From CAWINH01 sp963837425 (GTDB taxonomy: Bacteria; Chloroflexota; Limnocylindria; QHBO01): DNA of 64,000 bases. Positions within the stretch are counted from its first letter, which is position 1, and each line of letters starts with the position of its first letter. Below are positions 17,667 through 25,298 of this stretch, piece by piece. The stretch spans positions 57,912 to 121,911 of the forward strand of contig CAWINH010000004.1 of the NCBI GenBank assembly GCA_963837425.1, in the 5' to 3' direction. The notes beneath the pieces were generated by a model, which had not been told where the DNA came from, did no database searches, and saw only the letters and a program-made list of their open reading frames with translations. The position numbers were made by a program, and so were the translations under genes.

Positions 17667-18110
17667 CTACAGCTCGCCGGACTCCATCATCGCCTTCAGC
17701 GTTTCGAGGTCCTTCTGGAATGCGGACCGGTAGAAGCGACCCAGCAGCGGGCCGGCGAAACGGAGCAGGCGCGGAAGCCGGAACGTCACGGTCCATATCA
17801 GGCGGGTTCCGCCAAAGGTCTTCACGAAATCGATGACGGTGTCCGTCATCACGCCCCCGCCCACGGTCCGCACCACCATCCTGCGGTTCGGCTCAAAGCC
17901 GATCATCTCGGCCTCGTTCGTCATCGTCCGCCCGGCAACCGTCTTGACCACCGCCCGGCGCCGGGAGCCGAGCCCCAGCGGACCCGCGGTGAGCAGCTCC
18001 TCCTCGATGGCGCTCTCCGACCAGCGAGGGACGTTGCGAACGTCGCTGAGCACGGCGAAGACGTCCTCCACCGGCCGCATGATCGTCAACGCCAGCTCCA
18101 CCGTGGTCAT
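17667..18110 (-). CDS. SRPBCC-family (polyketide cyclase/START-like) protein
   Basis: A 147-residue protein of the SRPBCC ligand-binding superfamily. It begins MTTVELALTIMRPVEDVFAVLSD and contains VPRWSE, the usual Trp after the first helix. The strand pattern (GLGSRRRAVVKTVAG, RMVVRTVGG) and a long C-terminal helix (FYRSAFQKDLETLKAMME) complete the fold. Members bind hydrophobic ligands; no enzymatic role can be deduced. It is divergent from the flippase-like gene at 18138 and the two share a 27-base promoter region. Confidence 0.82.
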   Translation of the reverse strand: MTTVELALTIMRPVEDVFAVLSDVRNVPRWSESAIEEELLTAGPLGLGSRRRAVVKTVAGRTMTNEAEMIGFEPNRRMVVRTVGGGVMTDTVIDFVKTFGGTRLIWTVTFRLPRLLRFAGPLLGRFYRSAFQKDLETLKAMMESGEL

Positions 18111-18137
18111 TTCGAGCCGATGCTACCCTCGCGGGCA
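18111..18137. promoter_or_regulatory. Compact bidirectional promoter
   Basis: Only 27 bases separate two divergent start codons. GATGCTACCC near 18119-18128 reads as an extended -10 (TGC-TACCCT) on the plus strand, about 8 bases before the ATG at 18138. On the minus strand the same bases read TAGCAT, about 9 bases before the ATG at 18110. Both transcripts would be nearly leaderless. The same GATGCTAC core recurs before several other genes in the window. Confidence 0.5.
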
Positions 18138-19133
18138 ATGACCGACCATCGCTGGCTGGTCCGCGGGGCCAACCTGCGGACGGTGCTGCCCACCGCAGTC
18201 GCACTCGCCCTTTTCGGCTACGTCGTCGACATCGCCAGCCATGGCGACCTCGCCGGGGACCTGGGGAGCATCCTTGCCCGTATCGGCCTGGCCGCCGGCA
18301 TCCTCGCAATCCCCTACTTCGCGCTCCGCGCGTTGACCTGGCACCTGCTTCTCGACCAGGTTGGCGTGGCCGCACCCGTGCGCCGGACGGTCGCCGCGTT
18401 CTGTGCGGGTGAGCTCACGAAGAGCCTGCCCGGTGGCGTGTACCTCGAGACGTACGTGCTGGCCCGCCTCGAGCGCCTGCGAGAGCCGGAGATCGTGGAC
18501 GTCGCGGTGGCGACGACCGGGATGGACGTCACGGTCGGGACTGTCTCGTTCCTCACGGCCATGGCGATCGGGCTGCCCGGCCGCGGCTGGTTCCGGCTGA
18601 TGCTGATCGCGATCGCCGGGGCGTGGGTCGTCGGATTCGCGCTGATCTGGCTCGTGATCTCATGGTGGCGCCCGCAGGAGCGCCCGTCGGCCGCGGGGTG
18701 GGCGCGGACCCTGGGGCGGATCCTCGTCGAGGCGGCGCGGGCTGCCTCGCGCCTCGTCAGGCCGGCCGCGATCCGGCCGCTCGCCACCACCACCGCCTAC
18801 CTTGGCCTCTCCGTGGCCATCCTGTGGATGGTGCTCAGCGCGCTGGACATGGCCGGGATCGGCCTGGTGGCCGCAGTCAGCGTGGTCGCAATCACCAGCC
18901 TCGCGAACGATCTGCTCCCGATTCCCACCGAGCTGGGGCTCACCGAGATCACCGGCGTCGGCGTCCTGGGCGCGTACGGCGTCGAGGCGTCCACCGCGGC
19001 GATCGTGATGCTCGGCTACCGGGTCGTGACCACCGGCGCGCTGACGATCGTGGTCCTGGCGGTGATGGGCTACCTGCGCTCCGCCTACGCGGGAGGCGCC
19101 GAAGCGGAGTTCGCGGTCACCCAGCGACGCTAA
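18138..19133 (+). CDS. Flippase-like integral membrane protein (LPG synthase TM / UPF0104 family)
   Basis: A 331-residue membrane protein with about eight helices, matching the lysylphosphatidylglycerol-synthase transmembrane (flippase-like) family. Family hallmarks are FCAGELTKSLPGGVYLETYVLAR and, later, SLANDLLPIPTELGLTEITGVGVL. It lacks a catalytic synthetase domain, so a lipid-translocation role is likely but unproven. The ATG at 18138 follows a near-leaderless promoter. Its last residues and TAA stop (EFAVTQRR) fall inside a family A repeat that begins at 19115, so the natural C terminus has probably been replaced by repeat sequence. Confidence 0.85.
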   Translation: MTDHRWLVRGANLRTVLPTAVALALFGYVVDIASHGDLAGDLGSILARIGLAAGILAIPYFALRALTWHLLLDQVGVAAPVRRTVAAFCAGELTKSLPGGVYLETYVLARLERLREPEIVDVAVATTGMDVTVGTVSFLTAMAIGLPGRGWFRLMLIAIAGAWVVGFALIWLVISWWRPQERPSAAGWARTLGRILVEAARAASRLVRPAAIRPLATTTAYLGLSVAILWMVLSALDMAGIGLVAAVSVVAITSLANDLLPIPTELGLTEITGVGVLGAYGVEASTAAIVMLGYRVVTTGALTIVVLAVMGYLRSAYAGGAEAEFAVTQRR

Positions 19134-19262
19134 TGGCGAATGAAGGCACGCCCTTGCGCCCTCACGGCGCCCTGTTGCGCTGAATCGTCAGCCAGCGACC
19201 GCGAGGGCGACGGAGCAAGGCCTGATTGGCTCCCTCTTCGCCGTTGTCGTCGCTGAGCGACC
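19115..19262. repeat. Dispersed element, family A copy 1 (supplies a stop codon)
   Basis: A 148-base element starting GGTCACCCAGCGACG and ending CTTCGCCGTTGTCGTC...GAGCGACC. It is homologous to copies at 22783 and 26097. The left end overlaps the last six codons of the flippase-like gene and provides its TAA, which is conserved at the same place in the other copies (GACGGTAA). Ends are imperfect inverted repeats, best seen in copy 3. No ORF within the element is convincing. Confidence 0.7.
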
Positions 19263-19371
19263 GTGGTCGAGGTCGTGCCGTTCGGCTCTTGCTGGCCTGG
19301 GCCTGCTCGCGGACGATCCACGCGGCCGCCACGACGCGGCCTCCCACTCGGACATGAAGGTGGAGACACCA

Positions 19372-19848
19372 ATGACTGCACCCGCCGTCGCCCGGACACG
19401 CCGGGCCGACATTCCGCGCCCCGAGATGCACCTCGCCGGCAAGGTTGCCGTTGCCTTCCTCGTCCTGCTCGGCGTCGGGGCGCTGGCCGGCGGCATCGCG
19501 CTCGTCGCGAAGCCGGACGGCAGCGTCATGGGCTTCGACGCGGCGATCCTGGCGGGGAGCCCGTTCAGCGACTTCCTGTTCCCGGGCCTGATTCTCGGAG
19601 GACTCTTCGGCATCGGCTCATTGGCGGTCGCCGCCCTTGGCCTGCGCCATGCGTACCTGGCGCCCTTCGGAGCCTTCGCCATCGGCATCGGGCAGATGGT
19701 CTGGATCGTCGTGGAGCTGGCGATCATCAAGGAGTTCAGCTTCCTGCACCCGACGATGTTCGGGATTGGCCTGGTCATCGCCGTGGCGGCGTATATCTGG
19801 GGGCGGCCTACGCTCTTCGCCCGGCTGGGGACCTTGCGGGCCGCCTGA
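19372..19848 (+). CDS. Four-helix membrane protein of unknown function
   Basis: A 158-residue integral membrane protein with four predicted helices (about 26-50, 68-92, 96-120 and 124-146) and short loops. I do not recognise a family; it resembles the small uncharacterised DoxX-like or DUF-type membrane proteins common in high-GC bacteria. ATG 19372 is chosen because AAGGTGGAG lies 6 bases upstream; the earlier ATG at 19354 lies ahead of this ribosome-binding site. It precedes another small membrane protein at 19909 by 60 bases and may share its transcript. Confidence 0.7.
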   Translation: MTAPAVARTRRADIPRPEMHLAGKVAVAFLVLLGVGALAGGIALVAKPDGSVMGFDAAILAGSPFSDFLFPGLILGGLFGIGSLAVAALGLRHAYLAPFGAFAIGIGQMVWIVVELAIIKEFSFLHPTMFGIGLVIAVAAYIWGRPTLFARLGTLRAA

Positions 19849-19872
19849 GCGCAAGTCAAACTCCGCCCTGAC

Positions 19873-19893
19873 CGAGCCCGTGATCCGGGCTCG
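19873..19893 (+). terminator. Stem-loop between two membrane-protein genes
   Basis: A perfect 7-base stem CGAGCCC / GGGCTCG encloses the loop GTGATCC. It lies 25 bases after the stop at 19848 and 15 bases before the start at 19909. There is no T-tract, so it may be a weak terminator, an attenuator or an mRNA-stability hairpin. Confidence 0.4.
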
Positions 19894-19908
19894 CAGAGGA
19901 GGTGGGGG

Positions 19909-20286
19909 ATGCGCGACATCTCTGCGCTCGCGGCCGCCGTCCTTGCGGGTCTGGCCGCGATCGTCTCCAGCCAGGACGGCTCAAGTGATCTCGTTCCGTT
20001 CTACGTGGGCCTGACCTTCCTGGGCGGCATCGTGGCCTGGTCGGTTCCCCCGCCCGCAGCTGGGATCCGCCGCTGGGCAGGGACGGCGTCCGCCCTCCTC
20101 TGGATCCTCGCCGCGATCTGGGCCGGCGCGCTCCTGCTCGGGGTGGCCGGAGCCAGCTCCCGGCCGCCACCCGTGCCGGATCAGACATACCTCGGCATCC
20201 CGGCGACCACCTATCGGGTGCTGGGGCTGTTCGGCGGGGCACTCCTGTCGGGCGCCGCGGCGCTCGTGCCAGAGCGCCGCCGCTAG
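19909..20286 (+). CDS. Small integral membrane protein
   Basis: A 125-residue membrane protein with four hydrophobic stretches (about 4-20, 28-46, 57-82 and 100-120). It has no recognised family. The start is well supported by AGAGGAGGTGGGGG immediately before the ATG. Its stop overlaps the stop region of the convergent NTF2-like gene by four bases. Function unknown. Confidence 0.75.
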   Translation: MRDISALAAAVLAGLAAIVSSQDGSSDLVPFYVGLTFLGGIVAWSVPPPAAGIRRWAGTASALLWILAAIWAGALLLGVAGASSRPPPVPDQTYLGIPATTYRVLGLFGGALLSGAAALVPERRR

Positions 20287-20645
20287 CCGAAGAAGCGGTT
20301 GATCGCCTCGGTATCGTCGCTGAACGCCCAGCGCTCGGTGATCTTGCCGTCCTTCATGTGGTAGATCTCCGCGGTCCGGTACGTCAGCGTCTTGTCGCCT
20401 CGCTTGGCCGTCGTCGTCACCATGGCGACCGCGTGGTCGTCGTTGGCGACGATGTCATGCGTCTTCATCTCCACGAACTCGTAGTCGGGCGGCCCACCGC
20501 CCATGAGCGCGGCCTTGCCGTGGATCGGCTCGTCCTTCCCGATCTCGTGCCATTCGACGTCGTCCGCCAGGAGCTTCCCGAACTCCTCGAACGAGTCGGT
20601 GGCATCGGTCTCGCGCAGGAGCTTCGCGTTCGGATGCTCATCCAT
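20283..20645 (-). CDS. SnoaL/NTF2-like protein
   Basis: A 120-residue protein of the nuclear-transport-factor-2-like (SnoaL) superfamily. It has an N-terminal helical part, LRETDATDSFEEFGKLLADDVEWHEIG, given here in two pieces as LRETDATDS and FGKLLADDVEWHE. Strands with IYHMKDGKITERWAF follow, where Lys/Asp-Gly-Lys-Ile is a family hallmark. Such proteins act as small-molecule isomerases or cyclases or as stress proteins; no catalytic dyad is certain here. AGGTGAGGTGAG precedes the ATG. It lies downstream of, and in the same direction as, the 52-residue membrane protein at 20662. Confidence 0.82.
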   Translation of the reverse strand: MDEHPNAKLLRETDATDSFEEFGKLLADDVEWHEIGKDEPIHGKAALMGGGPPDYEFVEMKTHDIVANDDHAVAMVTTTAKRGDKTLTYRTAEIYHMKDGKITERWAFSDDTEAINRFFG

Positions 20646-20661
20646 ATCTCACCTCACCTGC

Positions 20662-20820
20662 CTATGCCCGGCGCTGACCCAGCACCTGAAGTCCGCCCGC
20701 GGCGACAAGCGCCACGACGCCCACGATGATCAGGGCGAGATTTCCTCCCGCGAACAGGCCCAGAACGACCAGCAGAATCCCGATGATCACCAGGGCCGCG
20801 GCTGCCATGCCAGGTCCCAT
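20662..20820 (-). CDS. 52-residue two-helix membrane microprotein
   Basis: A short ORF encoding MGPGMAAAALVIIGILLVV, a Gly/Asn turn, then LALIIVGVVALVAAGG and the basic end QVLGQRRA. It therefore has two closely packed membrane helices with a cytoplasmic basic tail. AGAGGTG lies 5 bases before the ATG, which supports real translation. It is 16 bases upstream of the SnoaL-like gene on the same strand and is probably cotranscribed with it. No known family. Confidence 0.6.
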   Translation of the reverse strand: MGPGMAAAALVIIGILLVVLGLFAGGNLALIIVGVVALVAAGGLQVLGQRRA

Positions 20821-20892
20821 CCGCCCACCTCTGTGCGCAATGTCAGCGCGGGCCGCCGTAATCGGGGACCTCGGCGCTGACTGCGCGCGAGT

Positions 20893-20994
20893 ATGGATGC
20901 GCCGCTCTTCCGCAACAAGCCCGCGCCGCCTCGCGACGAAGACCGATGCGATGCCTGGCTCAACCGGATGCTCGTGAACCTCCGCCGATTAAGC
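20893..20994 (+). pseudogene. Possible ECF sigma factor remnant
   Basis: The plus-strand reading DEDRCDAWLNRMLVNL (from 20935) closely resembles the end of region 2 of the ECF sigma factors in this window (compare DPAKFDAWFTRIVVNV and DPDRFEAWLYRLLVNA). No region 4 follows and the frame is not a complete gene. It looks like a decayed fragment. Short length makes chance similarity possible. Confidence 0.3.
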
Positions 20995-21011
20995 CTTCAT
21001 CGCCCTTGCAA

Positions 21012-21482
21012 TCACCTTCGTAGCGCGTCGGCCGCGGTGAAGAAGCGCCGTGCCGAGACGAGCTGGATGAGCGCTGCGAGGACCGCAAAGACGGGGCCGG
21101 AGATCATGGGAGGGGGCGGTGGCTGACTCGCATCGGTCCCGGCCACGGCGTAGAACACGAAGACGCCGAATGCCCAGGCCGGGAGCATCCAGGCGGTCCA
21201 CCACGCCCACTGCCGGTTCCTTCGATAGCCGAATACCAGCACGGCGGTTGAGACGAGCCCGAATCCGACCATCGTCAACCCGTTGAACCGGGTGAAGAGA
21301 TCGAAGAGCCGATACGCGTCGGCGCTTTCACCCTCGAGCTGGGACAGGGTCTTCCCGCTCAGCCCGAGCGCAATCCCGGGGTCGGCCGGCGCCCCGGTCG
21401 TCACGTCGCTCGCGCCGAAAAGGACGAGGATCACGGCCATCGCCAGCAGCCCCCACCACGCATGTCGCTCAAGCCACTTCAC
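21012..21482 (-). CDS. Four-helix membrane protein
   Basis: A 156-residue protein starting at GTG (VKWLERHAWWGLLAM). Membrane segments are at about 8-26, 68-92, 97-122 and 132-150, with an external loop carrying GAPADPGIALGLSG. No family is recognised. The frame extends 40 codons upstream to 21602, but that part is hydrophilic, lacks sequence character and has no better ribosome-binding site, so I trimmed it. The 287-base gap to 21769 contains only the promoter of the next gene. Confidence 0.65.
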   Translation of the reverse strand: MKWLERHAWWGLLAMAVILVLFGASDVTTGAPADPGIALGLSGKTLSQLEGESADAYRLFDLFTRFNGLTMVGFGLVSTAVLVFGYRRNRQWAWWTAWMLPAWAFGVFVFYAVAGTDASQPPPPPMISGPVFAVLAALIQLVSARRFFTAADALRR

Positions 21483-21730
21483 GCTGCGTCGCGCTCCCGG
21501 CAACTCGTGGGTGGAGCCTGACACCCGGACCGACCCGTCGGCATGGGGCAAGGGTCCTCGGCGGATCGGGATTTGCAGGGAGCTCCCGTGGCCCCCGAGC
21601 ACGACACCTGGCCTGGCCGGGCTCGCCGGCCTGGGATGGATGGGCGTTCATCACCGCAGTTCCCCCCTCCGAGTCGTGGGTCAGGAATCCTGCCCGCGAG
21701 GCTGAGCATCCCCCTCCCGCCGAAGCGCAC

Positions 21731-21739
21731 TGCTACGCT
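21731..21739 (+). promoter_or_regulatory. Extended -10 of the MDR oxidoreductase gene
   Basis: TGCTACGCT is an extended -10 element (TG-n-TACGCT). It is followed by a 30-base leader with a CGGAGG ribosome-binding site before the ATG at 21770. The same nonamer occurs before the genes at 16850 and 27162 and near 44828 and 62200. Confidence 0.5.
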
Positions 21740-21769
21740 CTCCATCCCGGAGGCGAGAGGACTGGACCA

Positions 21770-22723
21770 ATGAAGGCGATCGTGCATGACCGCTACGGGC
21801 CGCCGGAGGTCCTCCGGCTCGAGGAGGTCGAACGGCCGGTCCCCGCCGACGACGAGGTGCTGGTCAGGATCCACGCCACGACGGTGAGCCGCACCGACTG
21901 CGGCCTGCGTGCCGCGGACCCGTTCTTCACCCGCCTGATCACCGGGGTGCGCCGCCCCAGGCAGCGGATCCTCGGCATGGAGTTCTCCGGGGAGGTGGAG
22001 GCCATCGGCGGATCCGTGAGGGACTTCGCGGTGGGTGACCGCGTCTTCGGTGCGCGTGGGTCCGGAGCGCACGCCGAGTTCCTCGCCATCCGCGAGAGCG
22101 CTCCCGTGGCCCGCATGCCGGCGAACATGAGCTTCGAGGAGGCCGCCGCGGTCTGCGATGGGGCGAGCCTCGCCCTCCCCTGTCTCCGCGGCGGCAATGT
22201 TGGCGAGGGAACGAGCATCCTCGTCCACGGTGCGTCCGGCGCCATCGGCACCGCGGCGGTCCAGCTGGCCAGCGCCTTCGGGGCCGATGTCACCGCAGTC
22301 TGTGGCCCGAAGGCGGTCGAGCTGGTGCGCTCGCTCGGTGCCGGCGAGGTGATCGACTACACGGCCCAGGACTTCACCCGGAACGGCCGCCGGTACGACG
22401 TCATCTTCGATGCGGTGGGGAAGCACTCGTTTCGGCGCTCGCGGCGCTCGCTGAAGCGGGGCGGCATCTTCGTCGAGACCGACCTCGGGTTCGGGTGGCA
22501 CGTCCCGTGGCTCATCCTCCTCACCCGGTTCATCGGCGACAAGCACGTGAAGATGGGGATCCCGCACTTCACGAAGCAGGACGTGCTGCTGGTCAGGGAG
22601 CTCATCGAGGCGGGGAAGTTCCGGGCGGTCATCGACCGTCGCTACCCGATGGAGGAGGTCGTCGAGGCGACCCGCTACGTCGAGACCGGCCGGAAGATCG
22701 GAAACGTGGTGCTCACGATCTGA
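21770..22723 (+). CDS. Zinc-independent MDR alcohol dehydrogenase/quinone oxidoreductase-like enzyme
   Basis: A 317-residue medium-chain reductase. It starts MKAIVHDRYGPPEVLRLEEV, has the GroES-like domain with LGMEFSGEVEAIG and VGDRVFG, and a Rossmann fold with the nucleotide-binding loop VHGASGAIGTAAVQLA. The catalytic-zinc Cys/His set is missing, as in NADPH:quinone oxidoreductases. It probably reduces a quinone or enone with NADPH in the cytoplasm. The gene is monocistronic, followed immediately by a 14-base tandem repeat and a family A element. Confidence 0.9.
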   Translation: MKAIVHDRYGPPEVLRLEEVERPVPADDEVLVRIHATTVSRTDCGLRAADPFFTRLITGVRRPRQRILGMEFSGEVEAIGGSVRDFAVGDRVFGARGSGAHAEFLAIRESAPVARMPANMSFEEAAAVCDGASLALPCLRGGNVGEGTSILVHGASGAIGTAAVQLASAFGADVTAVCGPKAVELVRSLGAGEVIDYTAQDFTRNGRRYDVIFDAVGKHSFRRSRRSLKRGGIFVETDLGFGWHVPWLILLTRFIGDKHVKMGIPHFTKQDVLLVRELIEAGKFRAVIDRRYPMEEVVEATRYVETGRKIGNVVLTI

Positions 22724-22730
22724 CCCGCGG

Positions 22731-22782
22731 CGTCGGCGGCTCCGCGTCGGCGGCTCCGCGTCGGCGGCTCCGCGTCGGCGGC
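22731..22782. repeat. 14-base tandem repeat
   Basis: Unit CGTCGGCGGCTCCG is repeated 3.7 times without mismatch. It runs directly from 8 bases after the MDR stop codon into the left end of family A copy 2. It may be a by-product of replication slippage at the insertion boundary. Confidence 0.85.
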
Positions 22783-22997
22783 GGTCATCCAGCGACGGTA
22801 AGAGCGAAGGAAGGCGCCGTCCTGCGCCGTATGGTCACCCAGCGACCACGGCAGCGATCGAGGAGGGCCGCAGAGACCGGTTCTTCGCCGATGTCGTCAC
22901 TGAGCGACCGTGGCAGGGAGCGATCGTGGCAGTGGACCATGGCAGGGAGCGACCGTGGCACTGGACCGTGGCAGCGAGCGACCGTGGCAGCGAGCGA
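22783..22997. repeat. Dispersed element, family A copy 2, with repeat tail
   Basis: The element runs from GGTCATCCAGCGACGGTAA to the right end at about 22909 (TTCTTCGCCGATGTCGTCAC...GAGCGACC). A tail of degenerate direct repeats of GAGCGACCGTGGCAG then continues to about 22997. The tail abuts the 3' end of the TetR gene, whose stop is at 23012. No gene is supported in the 22724-23011 gap. Confidence 0.7.
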
Positions 22998-23011
22998 CGG
23001 ATCCCGGCCCG

Positions 23012-23698
23012 TCAGCGAAGGGAGGCGCGCTTGCGCTCCAGCCCGTCGAGGACGAGGTCCAGCGCGAACTCGAATTCGAACTGGTCGTCGCAGCCGGATC
23101 CGACCACCGACGCCTCGTCGTGGGTTATCTGCTCGATGATCTCGGTGATGTGCGGGTACTCGTCCCGCAGCTGCCTGGCCATGACCGCGGCCATCTCCGG
23201 GTTGGCCGCAGCGTCGCCGTCGTCGTAGAGCTCCTGTGAAAAGCCGAGCACCCGGCTGCCCAAAACGTGGAACGCGTGGTGCATCAGGTCGACCGAGAAC
23301 CCGCCCCCGCGGAAGATCCCGCCCAGCGAATCCATGTACTTCATCATCACCGGGCTGGCCTGAGTGCGCGATGTAATGACAGCCGATGCCCACGGGTGCG
23401 TCAGCATCACGCGCCGTGCCGACAGGATCGTCCGGCGCATGGCCGCCTTCCACTCCCCCCCGGTCGACGGCGGGTCGACCTCGGCGAGGATGGCATCCAC
23501 CATCCCGTCGAGGAGCGCCTCCTTGCTCGCCACGTGGTTGTAGAGGGACATCGCCTCGACGCCCAGCTCCTGTCCGAGCCGGCGCATGCTCAGCGCGTCG
23601 ATCCCCTCTCTGTCGGCGAGCTCGATAGCCGCATCCAGGACCCGCTTCGTGCTGAGCGGCTCCCGGTGCCCGGTTGCCGGTTCGATTCGCGTGGCCAT
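23012..23698 (-). CDS. TetR/AcrR-family regulator with TetR_C-type ligand domain
   Basis: A 228-residue TetR-family regulator. The DNA-binding domain covers about 17-65 (VLDAAIELADREGIDALSMRRL, given here as ALSMRRLGQELGVEAMSLYNH). This form, with LGVEAMSLYNHVASKEALLDGM, is characteristic of the tetracycline-repressor-C subgroup. The remaining ~160 residues are helical ligand-binding sequence. It is divergent from two DUF4386 membrane-protein genes, and the intergenic region is rich in inverted repeats, so it most likely represses that operon and itself. Confidence 0.9.
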   Translation of the reverse strand: MATRIEPATGHREPLSTKRVLDAAIELADREGIDALSMRRLGQELGVEAMSLYNHVASKEALLDGMVDAILAEVDPPSTGGEWKAAMRRTILSARRVMLTHPWASAVITSRTQASPVMMKYMDSLGGIFRGGGFSVDLMHHAFHVLGSRVLGFSQELYDDGDAAANPEMAAVMARQLRDEYPHITEIIEQITHDEASVVGSGCDDQFEFEFALDLVLDGLERKRASLR

Positions 23699-23727
23699 GG
23701 GCTGATCCGCCTTTCCCCCGAACTCTA

Positions 23728-23821
23728 GCGTACACAGTAAGTCCTTGACAGACTTACGCCGTACGCCTTAGCCTTACGCCATAAGTTTACACTGTACGTA
23801 TCGGAGGGTGAGAGGAAGGCC
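23728..23821. promoter_or_regulatory. Divergent TetR operator/promoter region
   Basis: The gap is AT-richer than its surroundings. TAAGTC-CTTGACA-GACTTA (23738-23756) is a perfect 6-base inverted repeat that contains a consensus -35 TTGACA (23745-23750). An 18-base spacer leads to TAGCCT (23769-23774) on the plus strand. Outer CGTACA motifs at about 23729 and 23797 form a second inverted pair, and CTTACGCC occurs twice. The site probably binds the divergently encoded TetR protein. Confidence 0.6.
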
Positions 23822-24526
23822 ATGAATCCAACTCGAAGGATCGCGGTTGCGGCCGGCCTGCTGTTCGTGCTCGGGACGTTCGCAGCTCTCGCGGCGGCGG
23901 TATTCGCCCCGGTCCTGACCGCTCCCGAGCTCCTGGACAAGGTTGCCGTGGACCAATCCGGGGTGGCCGCGGGCGCGCTCGTCTACCTCGTTGCGGCGTT
24001 CGCGAGCGTCGGCATCGCGATCGTGCTCTACCCGGTCCTCCGCGCAGTGAACGTGGGCCTGGCCATCGGATCGGTCGTCTTCAGGACCCTGGAGTCTGCG
24101 ATGTACATCCTGGCCGCGGTGAGCCTGCTCTCCGTCATCACCCTCGGCTCACTGGTCGGCTCGGCAGACGCCACGGATCGTTCGGCACTGCAGGCGGCTG
24201 CCGATCTGCTGGTGAGCCTCCGTGATCACGCCACGCTCGCGGGGGTGTTCGCATTCTCGCTCGGCGCGGGCCTGTACTACGTCGCGTTCTTTGGGGCACG
24301 CCTCATTCCGCGGTGGCTGTCCGGCTGGGGGATTGCCGGAGTCGCGCTGATGGCCGCGGCCTGCGTCCTCTCCCTGTTCGCCGATCAGCCGGTGACCGGC
24401 TACCTGCCCCTCATCGGGCCGATCGCCGTGCAGGAGATGGTTCTCGCGGTCTGGCTGATCGGCAGGGGCTTCGGTCCTTCACCGTCACGGGCCGCCGCAC
24501 GCGTGCCGGCCGAGCTTCCGGCGTAG
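23822..24526 (+). CDS. DUF4386-type membrane protein
   Basis: A 234-residue integral membrane protein with about six helices. It starts MNPTRRIAVAAGLLFVLGTFAA and contains the arrangement typical of DUF4386 proteins: long helix-loop pairs, FRTLESAMYILAAVSLLS, and LIPRWLSGWGIAGVALM. Function is unknown; such genes are often under TetR or stress control. GAGAGGAAGGCC precedes the ATG. It is the first gene of a probable three-gene operon controlled by the divergent TetR gene. Confidence 0.82.
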   Translation: MNPTRRIAVAAGLLFVLGTFAALAAAVFAPVLTAPELLDKVAVDQSGVAAGALVYLVAAFASVGIAIVLYPVLRAVNVGLAIGSVVFRTLESAMYILAAVSLLSVITLGSLVGSADATDRSALQAAADLLVSLRDHATLAGVFAFSLGAGLYYVAFFGARLIPRWLSGWGIAGVALMAAACVLSLFADQPVTGYLPLIGPIAVQEMVLAVWLIGRGFGPSPSRAAARVPAELPA

Positions 24527-24566
24527 GTCCTCCACGCCCCATCCATTCAGAAAGGTGGAACCAGGC

Positions 24567-25298
24567 ATGTCACCTCGAAACCTCGCTCGACTCACCGGAG
24601 TCCTCTATCTCCTCGTCGCGATCTTCGGCGGCTTCGCCCAGATGGTGGCCCGATCGAGCGTCCTCGTCAGCGGCGACGCGGCGGCCACCGCGGACAACAT
24701 CCGAGCCTCCGAGGCGATGTTCCGATTCGGCTTCGTGGCCGATGTCGTGAACGTCGTCTGCTTCCTGGGCGTCGGCCTCCTCCTCTACGTGATCCTGGCC
24801 CCGGTCAGCCGGAGCTGGTCTCGCGCATTCCTGGCCCTGAACGCGGTCGCCGTGGCGATCATGGGCGTCGACCTCGTGAACCACGCGGGCGCCCTGATCG
24901 TGGCCACCGACCCCTCGTACGCGAGCAGTCTCGGAGCAGATGGAGCCGATGCGCTCGCCGCCCTGTTCCTCGAGATCCATCGCTACGGCTATCTCGTCGC
25001 CGAGGTCTTCTTCGGCCTGTGGCTGGCGCCGCTGGGGGTCGTCGTCTATCGGTCCGGCTACTTCCCGCGGGTGCTGGGGGTTGGCCTCGTCATCGGCGCC
25101 TTCGGCTACCTCGCGTCATTCGCAATCACCGTGGCGTCACCGGGTTTCGAGTCAGGCATCGCGCTGGCGCTCGCGATCCCCGGCGGCCTCGCCGAGGTCG
25201 CCTTCCTGCTCTGGCTGCTCGTGCGCGGCGCGGACGTCGCGCCGGCGGCCACGCGCATGAGTCGTGCCGCGCGGCTGAGCGCCGAGGTGGCGTCATGA
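24567..25298 (+). CDS. DUF4386-type membrane protein, paralogue of the upstream gene
   Basis: A 243-residue membrane protein of the same DUF4386 type, with about six helices. Signature stretches are NLARLTGVLYLLVAIFGGFA, FVADVVNVVCFLGVGLLLY and FFGLWLAPLGVVVYRSGYFPR. ATG 24567 is chosen because AAAGGTGG lies 8 bases upstream; a GTG at 24555 overlaps that site. The TGA overlaps the next ATG (ATGA at 25295), so the F420-type reductase is translationally coupled to it. Confidence 0.85.
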   Translation: MSPRNLARLTGVLYLLVAIFGGFAQMVARSSVLVSGDAAATADNIRASEAMFRFGFVADVVNVVCFLGVGLLLYVILAPVSRSWSRAFLALNAVAVAIMGVDLVNHAGALIVATDPSYASSLGADGADALAALFLEIHRYGYLVAEVFFGLWLAPLGVVVYRSGYFPRVLGVGLVIGAFGYLASFAITVASPGFESGIALALAIPGGLAEVAFLLWLLVRGADVAPAATRMSRAARLSAEVAS

